DNA from: Bacteroidaceae bacterium
GTDB taxonomy: Bacteria > Bacteroidota > Bacteroidia > Bacteroidales > Bacteroidaceae
Reading direction: 5' to 3'
DNA length: 64,000 bases
Assembly: GCA_017547385.1 (NCBI GenBank)
Contig: JAFYPU010000033.1
Span: forward strand, 1-64,000
Shown: one piece after another, positions 42,090 to 52,048 of the stretch
Layout of the letters: each line of letters starts with the position of its first letter
Numbering within the stretch: position 1 is the stretch's first letter
Notes under the pieces: generated by a model
The model's input: the letters and a program-made list of their open reading frames with translations, nothing else
What the model was told of the DNA's origin: nothing
Databases searched by the model: none
Position numbers and translations under genes: made by a program

Positions 42090-43493
42090 TTATTTCAAGG
42101 GGAAGGTCATGCCGAAATTGATGCTGGAGTTGAGATTGTGCAGGGGTATGTTGTCTTTTGACACCTTGCCCATGAAGCGGTCGGCACCTACGTAGAAGTT
42201 GAAGTGGGGCGCGTGCAGATTGATGAGTGCTCCGACGGTGCAGCCGGTGCTTGTGGCAGCTCCGTTGACGGCCACTTCAAACCACTTGGTGGGGCGGCAG
42301 TTCACGGAGAGCATACCTTCGTGCCATGAATACTTGCCATGAATTCGGCTTGTGTAAAGGAAACCGAAGCGCAGCTTGCGCCAAGCGGGCAGGGTGTATT
42401 GTGCTCCGATGTTGAGTGTGGCTGCAAGGGCGGTCTTGCTTTTTGTCTGTCCGTCGTCATAGATGCTGAAAAGTTCTTCAAGGTCGTCGCCTATTTGTTC
42501 GAGCTGGTCGCCAATTTCGTTGGTGCCGGTGTTGGTTCCGTTGACGTAGATGTCTTCTTCAAAACCGCTGAAGCTGTAAGTGCCGGCAGAGGAGGCGTTG
42601 TTCATTTTGCTCCACGAGATGAAGCCGAGGTCGGTCAGACCGACGCTGAGTTCGAGGTCGCGATTGGGCTTATAGGTGGCACCGAGGTCGAAAGCCACAC
42701 CGAAGCCGCTCAGTCCGCTTCCTGTTTCAAATTCATCGATTTTGGGTCGTCCGTCGGGCGAAGGGGGAGCGCTATTATCGTGCTCGATGGTGCAGTTCAT
42801 GACGGAGGCTTGCAGGCGAGCATCTGCATCGATTTTCCATTCGTCGCCGCTGAGCGTTACGTCCATGCGGTTGGTTGTGAAGTCGGCATAGCCCACACCG
42901 AAGAGGAGTTTCATCTTTGCACCTACGCGCCACTTGTCGCCAATGGCACGACTGTGTCCCAAGGCAAGTTCTCCGTAGTTTTGGGTGCGCATTCCGATGC
43001 CTGAAAGGTCGTAGTGTTCGCGTGAGCCTGTGGTTTTCATGAACTCAAACATTTCGTAGGGAAGTGTTATGTGTGAGTTGGAGCGCAGGTTTAGTTCGAC
43101 GAGGTTCACACCGCCGAAGCCGCGAAATGCCACAGAGAGGAGGTTAAGGTTCAAGTAGGTGTCCAAACGATTCTTGTCGCTCAAACCACCCAGAAACTGC
43201 GAGGCCGAAACTTCCGGACTCATGAACGTGGTGAGCGGATACTCACTGCTGTTGGCTCCGGTGTTGTGGAAAATGAAGTTGGCCGCACCCACGTTGCCCG
43301 TGGTGCCGATGTTGATATTTCCCAACAAGGGCATGCCGATATAGGCTTGGTCGAGAAGTGCGGGGTTCATTTGGTGGCGAAAGTTGGAAGTCTCCGTGAA
43401 ATAAGATGTGCGGAGTTCCTGCGCCGTGGCCGTGAATGTGCCGATTCCCATGAGGGTTGCGGCCATCACTATATGCTTGATATGCTTTTTCAT
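42090..43493 (-). CDS. DUF5723 family outer membrane protein
   Basis: A 467-residue exported protein (signal peptide to about residue 24, ending ATAQE) with alternating strands and many aromatic-ended segments, as in a beta-barrel. The opening RTSYFTETSNFRHQMNPAL matches the DUF5723 pattern. The protein ends NSSINFGMTFPLK, a typical last barrel strand with an aromatic residue near the end. Function unknown. A large exported lipoprotein gene ends 33 bp upstream on the same strand, so the two likely form one unit and may work together. Confidence 0.8.
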   Translation of the reverse strand: MKKHIKHIVMAATLMGIGTFTATAQELRTSYFTETSNFRHQMNPALLDQAYIGMPLLGNINIGTTGNVGAANFIFHNTGANSSEYPLTTFMSPEVSASQFLGGLSDKNRLDTYLNLNLLSVAFRGFGGVNLVELNLRSNSHITLPYEMFEFMKTTGSREHYDLSGIGMRTQNYGELALGHSRAIGDKWRVGAKMKLLFGVGYADFTTNRMDVTLSGDEWKIDADARLQASVMNCTIEHDNSAPPSPDGRPKIDEFETGSGLSGFGVAFDLGATYKPNRDLELSVGLTDLGFISWSKMNNASSAGTYSFSGFEEDIYVNGTNTGTNEIGDQLEQIGDDLEELFSIYDDGQTKSKTALAATLNIGAQYTLPAWRKLRFGFLYTSRIHGKYSWHEGMLSVNCRPTKWFEVAVNGAATSTGCTVGALINLHAPHFNFYVGADRFMGKVSKDNIPLHNLNSSINFGMTFPLK

Positions 43494-43526
43494 AAGGCTG
43501 TTATATAATTAAATGTGGCAAGCGCG

Positions 43527-45314
43527 TTATTCGTTGAAGTCGGCAATGACGGGGCCGGTGAGTTTGAGACGCAAATCCTGCACTTGGATGTATTGCTGAG
43601 AGGTGAGTGCATCATTGGCCGAGGCTGATGCAGTGATGCGGAAGCGCAGACGGTCAATCTTCTGCAAGTCGGCGGGATTGTTCAGCGTGATGCTGATTTC
43701 CACCGGTGTAAGCACGCCCTCGGCATTACCGGCATTGACAACGGCCGGGCTCACTTGGATGCTCTCGATGACCTTGTTGTCAATTCCCACCGGCTCGATG
43801 GTGGCTGTGAGGTCGAGGGGGATGGTGTTGAGAATGTTGGCCGTGATCACAACTCCCTTTGCCTGATAGTCCTGCAGGTCTTTGTGCAAATCAGTGATGG
43901 AGTCGGAATAAACGATGCGCAATCCTTCTTCAAAAACAAAGGGAACATAAATGTGGTACTGCAAGTTGGCAGCATAGGAACGGCCGAAACCGATGGTCTG
44001 CAGCTCATTGTGGCGAACCGAAACCTTGCCGTCGCTCAGGTCAACGCCGATGCGGTCGGGCACAACGGTGAGGAGTGATGAGAGGTTGCCGACGCGGTAG
44101 AGGTCGGCGGCATTTGCACCGTTCGGGTCGAAGGGCTCTTCGCCTTGGAAGAAGTAGAGCAAATTGCGCTGCGACTTGTGGAGTTCGGCTGTGCCGCTTT
44201 CTGGAATGTTGACCACACGAGGAGTGGTGCCCTCCTTATAGGCAGTGAGCGTTCCGCCGAAGTCAACAATTACCGGCACTTGCGTGAGATCGGCATCGAG
44301 GCGTATGGTGGGATTGGCCACGGTGAGGCGCACCTCGTCGTCTTGCAGGAATTCGGGGAGGTCGTTGCCAATTTCGATGGGGCTGATTTCGGGGTTTAAC
44401 TCGGGATTGAAGATACCTGTGAATTCGTCGGCATAAATCACGCCGTCCTGACCGGGTTCGATGTGCAGACGGATGTTTACGAAGTCGCCGACTTGCATCG
44501 GGAAACCGCCGTCGCAACTGAAGGTGGCATCACAACTCATTCCCACATGTCCCGGGATGACGAATGTGCCGTCCTTGATTTCGAGCCCGTGTTCGCCGGC
44601 AAATTCCAGGAAGTCGATGTCGATGTATCCCATGTCCACTTCATGTTTGTGCTTCTCGGTCATGTCGGGGATGCTCACCACACCATCGACCGCGGTGGGA
44701 CACTTCACGTAATCGGGGACATATATCTTGAGGTTCTTGATCTCTTCGAACCAGAAATGTTTGCCCAGGCTGGTTTGTATGATTTCCATCCACAAGTGGA
44801 AGCGTCCGTTGCGCGGTTTGATAGACTTGATGTTGTAGACGTAATCGGGCACGTTGTCAACATGGATGTCGAGTTCGGCTTCGGCAGTGATGCCCGTGGT
44901 GCTGATGGTGATGGCCGGCATCGAAGGCACGCTTGTGATGCCTGAAAGTCCGGCAGCCTCCATCAGTTGTTCGAATGTGGCTGCATGAATTTCAGGCGTG
45001 AGTTGCGCCACATCAAGTTGGGTGGAAACATTATCTACATCGAAGTGGAATTCCGAATTACCCTCTTCCACAAGGTAATAGAGGCCTCCGGTGGTTGTCT
45101 CAAGGTTTTCCTCATCTTCCAGGTCGATAATGTTGTTCATGTAAATCTTCTCGGTGTTTCCGAGTTTCACTTGCAAACCTTCCGTGCCTAATTGCATGGT
45201 GAGGTCGATGTCTTGCCCAAAGTCGTAGCTGTCGTCCACGCAAGCCGTGAGAGCCAGCGCACCGGCGAGCAACGTACCTGCGGCAAGGGGCTTAAGCATT
45301 TTGTTGATAGCCAT
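43527..45314 (-). CDS. Large surface lipoprotein of unknown function
   Basis: A 595-residue protein with a lipoprotein signal (lipobox ALTAC, Cys25), beta-rich throughout, and no family I recognise. Blocks such as TTGITAEAELDIHVDNVPDYVYNI and LDADLTQVPVIVDFGGTLTAY look like repeated Ig-like strands. Acidic residues after the Cys (CVDDSYDFGQDIDL) are compatible with export to the surface. The DUF5723 barrel gene follows at 33 bp and might anchor or export it; this is inference. Confidence 0.7.
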   Translation of the reverse strand: MAINKMLKPLAAGTLLAGALALTACVDDSYDFGQDIDLTMQLGTEGLQVKLGNTEKIYMNNIIDLEDEENLETTTGGLYYLVEEGNSEFHFDVDNVSTQLDVAQLTPEIHAATFEQLMEAAGLSGITSVPSMPAITISTTGITAEAELDIHVDNVPDYVYNIKSIKPRNGRFHLWMEIIQTSLGKHFWFEEIKNLKIYVPDYVKCPTAVDGVVSIPDMTEKHKHEVDMGYIDIDFLEFAGEHGLEIKDGTFVIPGHVGMSCDATFSCDGGFPMQVGDFVNIRLHIEPGQDGVIYADEFTGIFNPELNPEISPIEIGNDLPEFLQDDEVRLTVANPTIRLDADLTQVPVIVDFGGTLTAYKEGTTPRVVNIPESGTAELHKSQRNLLYFFQGEEPFDPNGANAADLYRVGNLSSLLTVVPDRIGVDLSDGKVSVRHNELQTIGFGRSYAANLQYHIYVPFVFEEGLRIVYSDSITDLHKDLQDYQAKGVVITANILNTIPLDLTATIEPVGIDNKVIESIQVSPAVVNAGNAEGVLTPVEISITLNNPADLQKIDRLRFRITASASANDALTSQQYIQVQDLRLKLTGPVIADFNE

Positions 45315-45593
45315 AGTGTTGTGTTTTATAGTGAAAGTATTGAGGTCTTTTACATACGTATTTGCAAAGACTGTCTGTCTTTTCTATACCGTACGGATGC
45401 GATGTGCTTATTGGTGCAGGCTTGCAACTTTGGTGAGGTGTGGGGCAGCCTCTGTTGCTACCATACAGACAGATCCTAAACTTGTTTGAATGTTATTTGT
45501 CTACAAATATACAATTTACCCCCCCCATTTAGCAAATATTTACAGATAATTTTAAAAATTAAAGAATGGGACGTGAAAAATCAGAGTGCAAAT

Positions 45594-45670
45594 GCAAAGA
45601 AATCTACAAGCACTGCAGAAAATTTTGCAGTGCTTGTAGAAAATTCTGCAGTGCTTGCAGATTTTCAAAC
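45594..45670. repeat. 21-bp palindromic array, locus 6 (three units plus tail)
   Basis: Units start at 45594, 45615 and 45636, with a partial unit at 45657. The rest of 45315-45593 holds no gene that I can see. Confidence 0.82.
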
Positions 45671-45703
45671 AAAGCCGGATGAAAAAGCAGAAGGGGGAAT
45701 AGG

Positions 45704-45743
45704 AGAAAAAGAAAAGCCGCCTTTTCGCAATGGAAAAGGCGGC
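45704..45743 (-). terminator. Intrinsic terminator of the export lipoprotein gene
   Basis: An 11-bp stem (GCCGCCTTTTC with GAAAAGGCGGC, 45716-45743) followed on the minus strand by TTTTCTTTTTC, 25 bp past the stop codon. Confidence 0.9.
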
Positions 45744-45767
45744 TGTATGTTTTGAAACGATAGTTGC

Positions 45768-46553
45768 TTATTTGAAGATAAGCACGGCCAAACTGATGAG
45801 CAACGAGCTGACAGACAGCCAAGTGCTGATGGAACGCACACTGTTGCCGTTGTTGGTGCTTTCTCCGCTGCGTACGTTGTTGGGTTCGACGTAAACAACG
45901 TCGTTCTGCTTCAAGTTATAAACGGGAGAGTTGAGCAATGTTTTGGAACGCAGGTCCACATAATATGACTTGGTTTCACCGCCTTCCTGACGCATCACGA
46001 GCACGCGGTCGCGGCGTCCCTTGATGGTGAGATCGCCTGCCAAACCCAGGGCTTCAAGCAGGGTGAGGTGTTCACTCGCGATGTTGATGCGGCCGGGGCG
46101 TGCCACTTCTCCGAGGATGGTTACGAATTGGTCGTAGCTGCTGGCTGTAACCACAGCATCGTTGATGTGTCCGTTGCGGATGATGGCCTGAACTTTCTCG
46201 GCCACTTGCGAACGTGTGAGACCTTCGACGTGAATTTTTCCGATGATGGGCACATCGATGTTGCCTTGTTCGTCAACGGTGTAGTAGGCAATCTGGTTGC
46301 TGGATGCACCGCGACTTGTTCCGGCCTGTATGGTTACGACGGGCAGGTTGAACTGTGTGGACAATTGCGGTGTGCGTGAGGACGAAACAACAAGGCTGAG
46401 CTTGTCGCCCGGAACGTAGGTGATGGTTTGCACAGGCTGTGTGGCAACTTTTTCAACCTCTGCGAGGTCTTGGAAATAAACCACTTTCTCTTGTGTGTGG
46501 CAGGAGCTGAATGCTACAAGCACAATGGCGAGGATGGGCAGTAACTTCTTCAT
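45768..46553 (-). CDS. Wza-like polysaccharide export lipoprotein
   Basis: A 261-residue lipoprotein (lipobox AFSSC, Cys18) of the polysaccharide biosynthesis/export family, which forms the outer-membrane end of capsule or exopolysaccharide exporters. The Poly_export domain runs from about residue 38 (QTITYVPGDKLSLVVSSS) to 135, with GNIDVPIIGKIHVEGLTRSQ; an SLBB segment follows at about 140-220 (FVTILGEVARPGRINI). The C-terminal 25 residues form a hydrophobic helix. The partner tyrosine kinase/Wzc gene is not adjacent, so it may act with a capsule locus elsewhere. Confidence 0.9.
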   Translation of the reverse strand: MKKLLPILAIVLVAFSSCHTQEKVVYFQDLAEVEKVATQPVQTITYVPGDKLSLVVSSSRTPQLSTQFNLPVVTIQAGTSRGASSNQIAYYTVDEQGNIDVPIIGKIHVEGLTRSQVAEKVQAIIRNGHINDAVVTASSYDQFVTILGEVARPGRINIASEHLTLLEALGLAGDLTIKGRRDRVLVMRQEGGETKSYYVDLRSKTLLNSPVYNLKQNDVVYVEPNNVRSGESTNNGNSVRSISTWLSVSSLLISLAVLIFK

Positions 46554-46779
46554 ATGTTCTGTTGTGTTTCTGGTTTTCTTTGTTGGATGATGGGGAAGGG
46601 TGTCGGCCTTTTTGAATTTTCACAGGGACCGTTCACATTCCTTTATCGCCAACAAAAGTAGTGTAAATTATTTTGTTACACTCCATAAATGAGCCAAAAA
46701 AACGCAGATACAGATGATTATTGCTCCGAATGTTATGCCGGCTTTGAATATGGCGCGGAAAATTGCGAGATGACACGAG

Positions 46780-46817
46780 CAAAAATCGGGACAACCCTCA
46801 TGAAGAGGATTGCCCCG
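46780..46817 (-). terminator. Intrinsic terminator of the glycogen cluster
   Basis: A 12-bp stem with GU pairs (46787-46798 with 46805-46816), then ATTTTTG on the minus strand, about 25 bp past the GH57 stop codon. Confidence 0.75.
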
Positions 46818-46841
46818 ATGGAGTGATTTTGTGAGGACTGC

Positions 46842-48326
46842 TTATTTCTTTTCAGCAGCCTTCTTCGTTGTTTTCTTTGCGGCAGGCTTCTTGGCCGGTG
46901 CCTTTTTTTCTTCTGCAACTTCAGCTTTGGCTTTGGCAGCGGGCTTTTCGGCTACTTCAGCTTTGGGCTCGGCTTTTTTCTTGGCAGGAGCGGCTTTGGC
47001 TTTGGGCGCTGCAGCCTTTTCTTGTGCCTTTTCCAATTTTGCCAGCATGTGTTGCAGTTTTTCGATTTCCTTATCCTTCATGGCCAACTCGTCGCCCTGG
47101 TTTTTGATGGTGGTAAGGAGTGAGTTGAGTTCCTCGTTTTCGATGTCTGCCGGGTAGAGGTTGTTCACTCGCGTAATGAAGTCGCCAACAATGTTCATGT
47201 AGTTGGTGAAAGCGTCGTAAGGCGAGTCGTAAATTCCGCGATAGCCGCCGTAACTGCTGGGCTTCGTGCTCATGAAGCGGAGGTTGTTGGAGGCTTGCAG
47301 ATAGTCCCAGTCTTGCTTGAGGCGACGGTCGTTGCAAATTCTCACGCGGTCTGCCACGCTGTAGAGCTTGTCGATGGCTTCGCGCTGCATGGTGTTACCC
47401 AACCATGCTGAGCAGTCGCGTTCTTCGTCCACCCATGATGTGGGATACGGCACGTTGAGGTCGCCGGCACTCTTCATCTTCGCGCAAATTTCGGAAGGCG
47501 TTGAGAACACCACTCCACGTTGCTTCAGCTGTTCGGGCAGTGCTTTCATGAATTCCAAAATGTTGGAGGAGAGGGGTTGGAAAATACCGAGGGCACACAA
47601 TTCCATGAAGATGTTAACCACTTGGTCCTCTTCCGGAAGTTGGGCAATCCAGTCAGCGTATCTGTCGGCGAAGAGGGGATATTCGCTCCATGAGGAATCG
47701 TTGAAGCGGAAGCTGATGTCTTCAGACAAGCTATAGTCGCGGAGAAGCAGCTTGAGCTTCGGGTTGCGGCAGCAGTTGTAGACAAAGTGCGGACTCTTCC
47801 ATCCCAAAACGTGCTTCGCGCCTTCTGCCAACATGCCCTTGAAGCCCATGTCTGCCACCATCTCACCAATTTCATCTGAGTAAATGAGGCAGGAGTTTCT
47901 GAATATCTTGGGTTCTTGACCGAAGAGGGCTTTCACTTTTTTGCAAAGGCGTTTCACTTCTTCCTTGAAGCATTCAGGATTTTGCAGAGAAGAGAAGCCG
48001 TGTGAATAAGGTTCGGCAAGGAATTCCACACAACCGGTTTCTCCCAACTTCTGCAGGAGTTCGATGACTTGCGGAGCGTGGTTTTCGAGTTGTTCGATGG
48101 CACAACCGGAAAGCGAGATGGCGCACTTGAAATAGCTACCATAACGCTCAGCCATCTCGATGAGGGCTGTGAGTGCAGGGACGTATGAGCGATCAGCGGT
48201 CTCGGTGATGGAACGCTCGTTCTCATAGTCGTCATAATAATAGTGGTCGGTGCCGATATCGAAGAAGCGGTAGCGCTTCAGGTGGATATTCTGGTGAATT
48301 TCAAAATATAGACATACGGTTTTCAT
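46842..48326 (-). CDS. GH57 family glycoside hydrolase with histone-H1-like tail
   Basis: A 494-residue protein. The first 400 residues match the GH57 (alpha-amylase/branching-enzyme-like) family: VCLYFEIHQNIHLKRYRFFD at the start, HGFSSLQNPECFKEEV, and GMLAEGAKHVLGWKSPHFVY, whose Glu is in the position of the family's nucleophile. After a coiled-coil stretch (about 415-445) the last 50 residues are almost only Lys, Ala, Pro and Glu (PAKKKAEPKAEVAEK and similar), like histone H1. The ATG at 48326 (MKTVCLYFE) was chosen over an upstream one that adds unrelated sequence. Third gene of the glycogen unit, after the glycosyltransferase (77 bp). Confidence 0.88.
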   Translation of the reverse strand: MKTVCLYFEIHQNIHLKRYRFFDIGTDHYYYDDYENERSITETADRSYVPALTALIEMAERYGSYFKCAISLSGCAIEQLENHAPQVIELLQKLGETGCVEFLAEPYSHGFSSLQNPECFKEEVKRLCKKVKALFGQEPKIFRNSCLIYSDEIGEMVADMGFKGMLAEGAKHVLGWKSPHFVYNCCRNPKLKLLLRDYSLSEDISFRFNDSSWSEYPLFADRYADWIAQLPEEDQVVNIFMELCALGIFQPLSSNILEFMKALPEQLKQRGVVFSTPSEICAKMKSAGDLNVPYPTSWVDEERDCSAWLGNTMQREAIDKLYSVADRVRICNDRRLKQDWDYLQASNNLRFMSTKPSSYGGYRGIYDSPYDAFTNYMNIVGDFITRVNNLYPADIENEELNSLLTTIKNQGDELAMKDKEIEKLQHMLAKLEKAQEKAAAPKAKAAPAKKKAEPKAEVAEKPAAKAKAEVAEEKKAPAKKPAAKKTTKKAAEKK

Positions 48327-48403
48327 AATGCTATTTGTTTTTCTGTTTGTGTGCTGATGCAAATCTGCGCAAGGCATGTGCAGGTTTGTGGTGCACTATT
48401 TTA

Positions 48404-49687
48404 TTATTTATTGTATCTCGCGATGACTTCGTCATACACACTGCGGATGCGCAGACCCACTTTTTCCCATGTAATCTGGTCGACTTCTTTTTTACCTTCC
48501 TCTTGCAGATATTTGTACAAGCCTTCGTTGGTACAGATGGAGTACATGGCGTCGGCCATGGCATGGATGTCCCAGTAGTCGGTCTTGATGCACTTGTTCA
48601 GGATTTCGGCGCAGCCGCTCTGATAACTGATGATGGAAGGTACACCGCACTGCATGGCTTCCAGCGGAGATATTCCGAAAGGTTCGCTCACGGAGGGCAT
48701 TACGTACACATCGCTGTCGCGGAATGTTTCATACACTTGCTTGCCTTTCATGAAGCCGGGGAAGTGGAAGCGGTCGGCGATGCCGCGTTGTGCCGCCAAG
48801 TCGATCATTGCGTTCATCATATCGCCCGAGCCGGCAAAGCAGAAGCGGATGTTGCGTGTGCGTTGCAGCACGAGCGCAGCGGCTTCCACGAAGTATTCCG
48901 GGCCTTTCTGCATAGTGATACGTCCGAGGAACGTAACCACTTTCTCCTTTCTCTCGTTGGCAGGCTTGCGTTGGTTCACAATGTCCTGAATGTCTTGTGA
49001 AAGGGGATACACTGCGTTGTGCATGGCGATGCACTTGGCCGGATCCTGATGGTAGTGGTTAATAACTGTTTGGCGTGTGAGTTCACTCACGCACATGATG
49101 CAGTCGGCATGGTCCATTCCGTCTTTTTCGATGCTGTAGACGGTGGGGTTCACATTGCCGCGCGAGCGGTCAAAGTCTGTGGCGTGCACGTGGATGACCA
49201 ATGGTTTGCCGCTCACATTCTTTGCGTGAATTCCTGCGGGGTAAGTGAGCCAGTCGTGAGCGTGGATGATGTCATATTGCTGTTGGCGTGCGATAACGCC
49301 GGCCACGATGGAGTAGTTGTTGATTTCATCGTAGAGGTTGTCGGGGTAGCGTCCCGAAAATTCTATACAGCCCAAGTCATCGGTCAAGCGGTAGTTGAAG
49401 TCTGCGTAGATGTTGTCGCGCAAATCAAAATACTGCTGAGGATCCATTTTGTCGCCGATGCGTTGCTTCACATAGTCCCAGTCCACATCTTTCCATACAA
49501 TGGGGGTTTGGCTGAGACCTATGATGTTCATGAAACTCTTGTCTTCGTCGCCCCAGGGTTTGGGGATGCAGAAGGTGATATGCATGTCGGGTTGTAGGGA
49601 AAGACCTTTGGTGATACCATAGCTGGCCGTTCCGAGTCCGCCGAGGATATGCGGGGGGAATTCCCAACCGAACATTAATACTTTCAT
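48404..49687 (-). CDS. Glycogen synthase-like glycosyltransferase (GT4 fold)
   Basis: A 427-residue GT-B enzyme that probably elongates alpha-1,4-glucan. It begins MKVLMFGWEFPPHILGGLGT, where the GGLG motif binds the nucleotide sugar phosphate; HAHDWLTYPAGIHAK follows and the C-terminal domain carries the E-x7-E pattern in SEPFGISPLEAMQCGVPSI. It is shorter than GlgA of E. coli (477). Its place between GH133 and GH57 supports a role in glycogen metabolism. The donor (ADP- or UDP-glucose) is not evident. Confidence 0.87.
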   Translation of the reverse strand: MKVLMFGWEFPPHILGGLGTASYGITKGLSLQPDMHITFCIPKPWGDEDKSFMNIIGLSQTPIVWKDVDWDYVKQRIGDKMDPQQYFDLRDNIYADFNYRLTDDLGCIEFSGRYPDNLYDEINNYSIVAGVIARQQQYDIIHAHDWLTYPAGIHAKNVSGKPLVIHVHATDFDRSRGNVNPTVYSIEKDGMDHADCIMCVSELTRQTVINHYHQDPAKCIAMHNAVYPLSQDIQDIVNQRKPANERKEKVVTFLGRITMQKGPEYFVEAAALVLQRTRNIRFCFAGSGDMMNAMIDLAAQRGIADRFHFPGFMKGKQVYETFRDSDVYVMPSVSEPFGISPLEAMQCGVPSIISYQSGCAEILNKCIKTDYWDIHAMADAMYSICTNEGLYKYLQEEGKKEVDQITWEKVGLRIRSVYDEVIARYNK

Positions 49688-49753
49688 AGCGTTATAAAGT
49701 TTTAAGGATATACTGTGGATTGTTTGGGAAAGCCTTGAGGCAGTTGGCCGGGC

Positions 49754-51712
49754 TTAGTCCTCTTCTATCTTATACTTCTCCAACAAGTGGATGGCGCGTA
49801 AGAGTCCGCTCACGTTCATGGCAAACGAGATGGCACCGCGGCCGCTGAAGCGTGGGTTGCCGTCGAAGAGTTCGGGAATGGTGCCCACACAGTGATAGAA
49901 CAGTTCTTCCTCAAATCCGATGAGCTGTCGTTCGATGTAGTTAACGCCACTCATTTTGTACACACGCAAGTATGCTTCGAGATAGAAGCCAGTGAGCCAA
50001 GGCCATGCCGTACCTTGATGGTAGGCGTAGTCGCGCTGCACTTGCTGTCCGATGTACATGGGATTGTAGCCACCGCTTTTGGGTGAGAGTGAGCGTATTC
50101 CCTTGGGTGTAACAAGCTCTTTGGTGCAAATGTCGAGCACGCCTTTGCGTTGACGAACATCCAGCGGAGAGAAGTCGAGTGCGATGGCAAACAATTGGTT
50201 GGGGCGTACGCTCCAGTCCATCATTTGTCCGTCCACATAGTCGAGCAGATAGCCGTGTTCGTTGAGGAACACATCTTTGAACGAATAGCCTGTCTTTTCG
50301 GCTTCGGTGTTGCAAACTTCAGCCTTTGCAAGGTTGGCTTCACCACCGGCTTCGGTAAGCATTTGCTCATAGAATTTGAGCGCGTTATACCACAGGGCGT
50401 TAAACTCAACGATGTATCCGCTTCTCGGGATGATGGGGCGGCCGTTGGCAGTGGAGTTCATCCATGTGATGGCTTTGTCGCGACCGTTGCTGTAGAGGAG
50501 TCCGTTTTCGTGAACAAAGAGGTTGTTGTGTTTGCCTTGGCGGATGAAGTCCATAATCTCGGTGATGATCTCGCCATAAAGCTCGTAGCACTTTTTGCGT
50601 GACACGTATTTGCCATATTGTTGCAGACACCAAACGGCCCAGAGCAGCGTGTCGGGCTGTTCCATCTCATAGATGCCCACGGAGATGGGACGCTTGTTGA
50701 TGTAGTCGCGAATGGCGGTGATGGCCGTAGCCATGTAGCGCTCGTATTGTTCGGTTTCGCCGATGGCCAAAGTGAGTCCCGGCAGGGAGATGAAGGTGTC
50801 GCGAGCACGCGGCTTGAACCAGGGATAACCGGCCAGCACATATTCGTTGTTGTCCTTCTGCACGTGGAATTGGTGAGCTGCATTCACCAAGCAGTGATAC
50901 AGGCTGTCGCGACGGTCCAGACTCTCAATTTCGGCCTCCATGATGGGTTCGTAATCTTTCGGATCCTTTTCCTTGAGCGATGCTGTGAAGATGATGCTTT
51001 CTCCCTTCTTGATGGGCATTTCGAAGTAACCCGGAACGAGCAGGTCTTCGGTGGAATCATAACCACGTTCGCGCTCTTTGGGATAGTCAAGTCCGCGATA
51101 CCAATCGGGTTGATAGTGGAACTCGTTTTTGGCAGTGGTCTGCATGTACAAATCGGGGTATCCGTCATACAGGCACATCTTGATACCGTTTTTCACCGGA
51201 GTATAACCGGTGTTGGCCACGGAGTTTTCGTGCGTCCATTGGCGCACGCTGCGGAATGCCAAGAAAGGCTTGAGGCGCAGTGTGGTGGGCGAATGGGCTT
51301 CCAACAAGGTGTAGCGGATGAAGAGGCGATAGCGGTCTGTGCGGAACACCATTTCCTTTTTCAGCAGAACGCCGCCGATGCGATAAATCCATGTGGGAAC
51401 TTTTTCCCATTCGAAGCTGACAATGTACTTATGCCCCTTGGGACTGTAGTTGTCGCCTTGGTATTTGTGCAGACCCAAATTGAATTCGGCTCCGTGCTGT
51501 ACCACCGTTTCGTCGAGCGAGGAGAGCAACACATGGTTCTCCTCGTCAATTTCGGGGATGGGACAAACCAGAAGACCGTGGTATTTGCGGATGTTGCAAC
51601 CCACCAAGGTGGTGGAGCAATACGCACCTGACTCATTCGTAATCAAGAGCTCCTTGAAAAGGGAGTCTTGCAGGTTTGTCATCTGCGTTTTGTCAAATCG
51701 TAAATAGCACAT
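49754..51712 (-). CDS. Amylo-alpha-1,6-glucosidase (GH133) debranching enzyme
   Basis: A 652-residue protein. The N-terminal domain (about 1-250) has the glycogen debranching N-domain pattern (LLITNESGAYCSTTLVGCNIRKYHGLLVC) and the C-terminal (alpha/alpha) barrel shows AGYPWFKPRARDTFISLPGLTL, STANGRPIIPRSGYIVEFNALWYNAL and QGTAWPWLTGFYLEAY, the last two with likely catalytic acidic residues. It removes alpha-1,6 branch stubs from glycogen. First gene of the glycogen unit; promoter at 51766-51795. Confidence 0.93.
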   Translation of the reverse strand: MCYLRFDKTQMTNLQDSLFKELLITNESGAYCSTTLVGCNIRKYHGLLVCPIPEIDEENHVLLSSLDETVVQHGAEFNLGLHKYQGDNYSPKGHKYIVSFEWEKVPTWIYRIGGVLLKKEMVFRTDRYRLFIRYTLLEAHSPTTLRLKPFLAFRSVRQWTHENSVANTGYTPVKNGIKMCLYDGYPDLYMQTTAKNEFHYQPDWYRGLDYPKERERGYDSTEDLLVPGYFEMPIKKGESIIFTASLKEKDPKDYEPIMEAEIESLDRRDSLYHCLVNAAHQFHVQKDNNEYVLAGYPWFKPRARDTFISLPGLTLAIGETEQYERYMATAITAIRDYINKRPISVGIYEMEQPDTLLWAVWCLQQYGKYVSRKKCYELYGEIITEIMDFIRQGKHNNLFVHENGLLYSNGRDKAITWMNSTANGRPIIPRSGYIVEFNALWYNALKFYEQMLTEAGGEANLAKAEVCNTEAEKTGYSFKDVFLNEHGYLLDYVDGQMMDWSVRPNQLFAIALDFSPLDVRQRKGVLDICTKELVTPKGIRSLSPKSGGYNPMYIGQQVQRDYAYHQGTAWPWLTGFYLEAYLRVYKMSGVNYIERQLIGFEEELFYHCVGTIPELFDGNPRFSGRGAISFAMNVSGLLRAIHLLEKYKIEED

Positions 51713-51765
51713 AGTTTGTATGATTATAAGGTTAGATTATTTTTCTTAGTGTGTTTGTTCAACTC

Positions 51766-51795
51766 CAAAAGTAGAGAAAAAACATAGAAAACAAA
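51766..51795 (-). promoter_or_regulatory. Promoter of the glycogen cluster
   Basis: On the minus strand TTTG (51792-51795), an 18-bp spacer and TACTTTTG (51766-51773). The spacer is one base short of the usual 19. Confidence 0.6.
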
Positions 51796-52048
51796 AGTTT
51801 TTACTGTGAAATCTCAATTATTTTTTCACACTTGCCTTAAAAATGCTTAAAAATGCCGTTTCGTCGTGTCTTAACCCCTTGTGGAGAGCCTTTAGGACCG
51901 TTGGCAAGCGTGCGGATGTGATGTGTTTTTCGAGCGAATGTAGGAGGAGAAATCCGGGTGGTTTTGAGAGGATGACAGGAGGTGTGAGAGGACTTTTTCG
52001 TACTCATTTTGATGCCGGCTTTGCATCACACGAAAACCCCTGTGGTTT

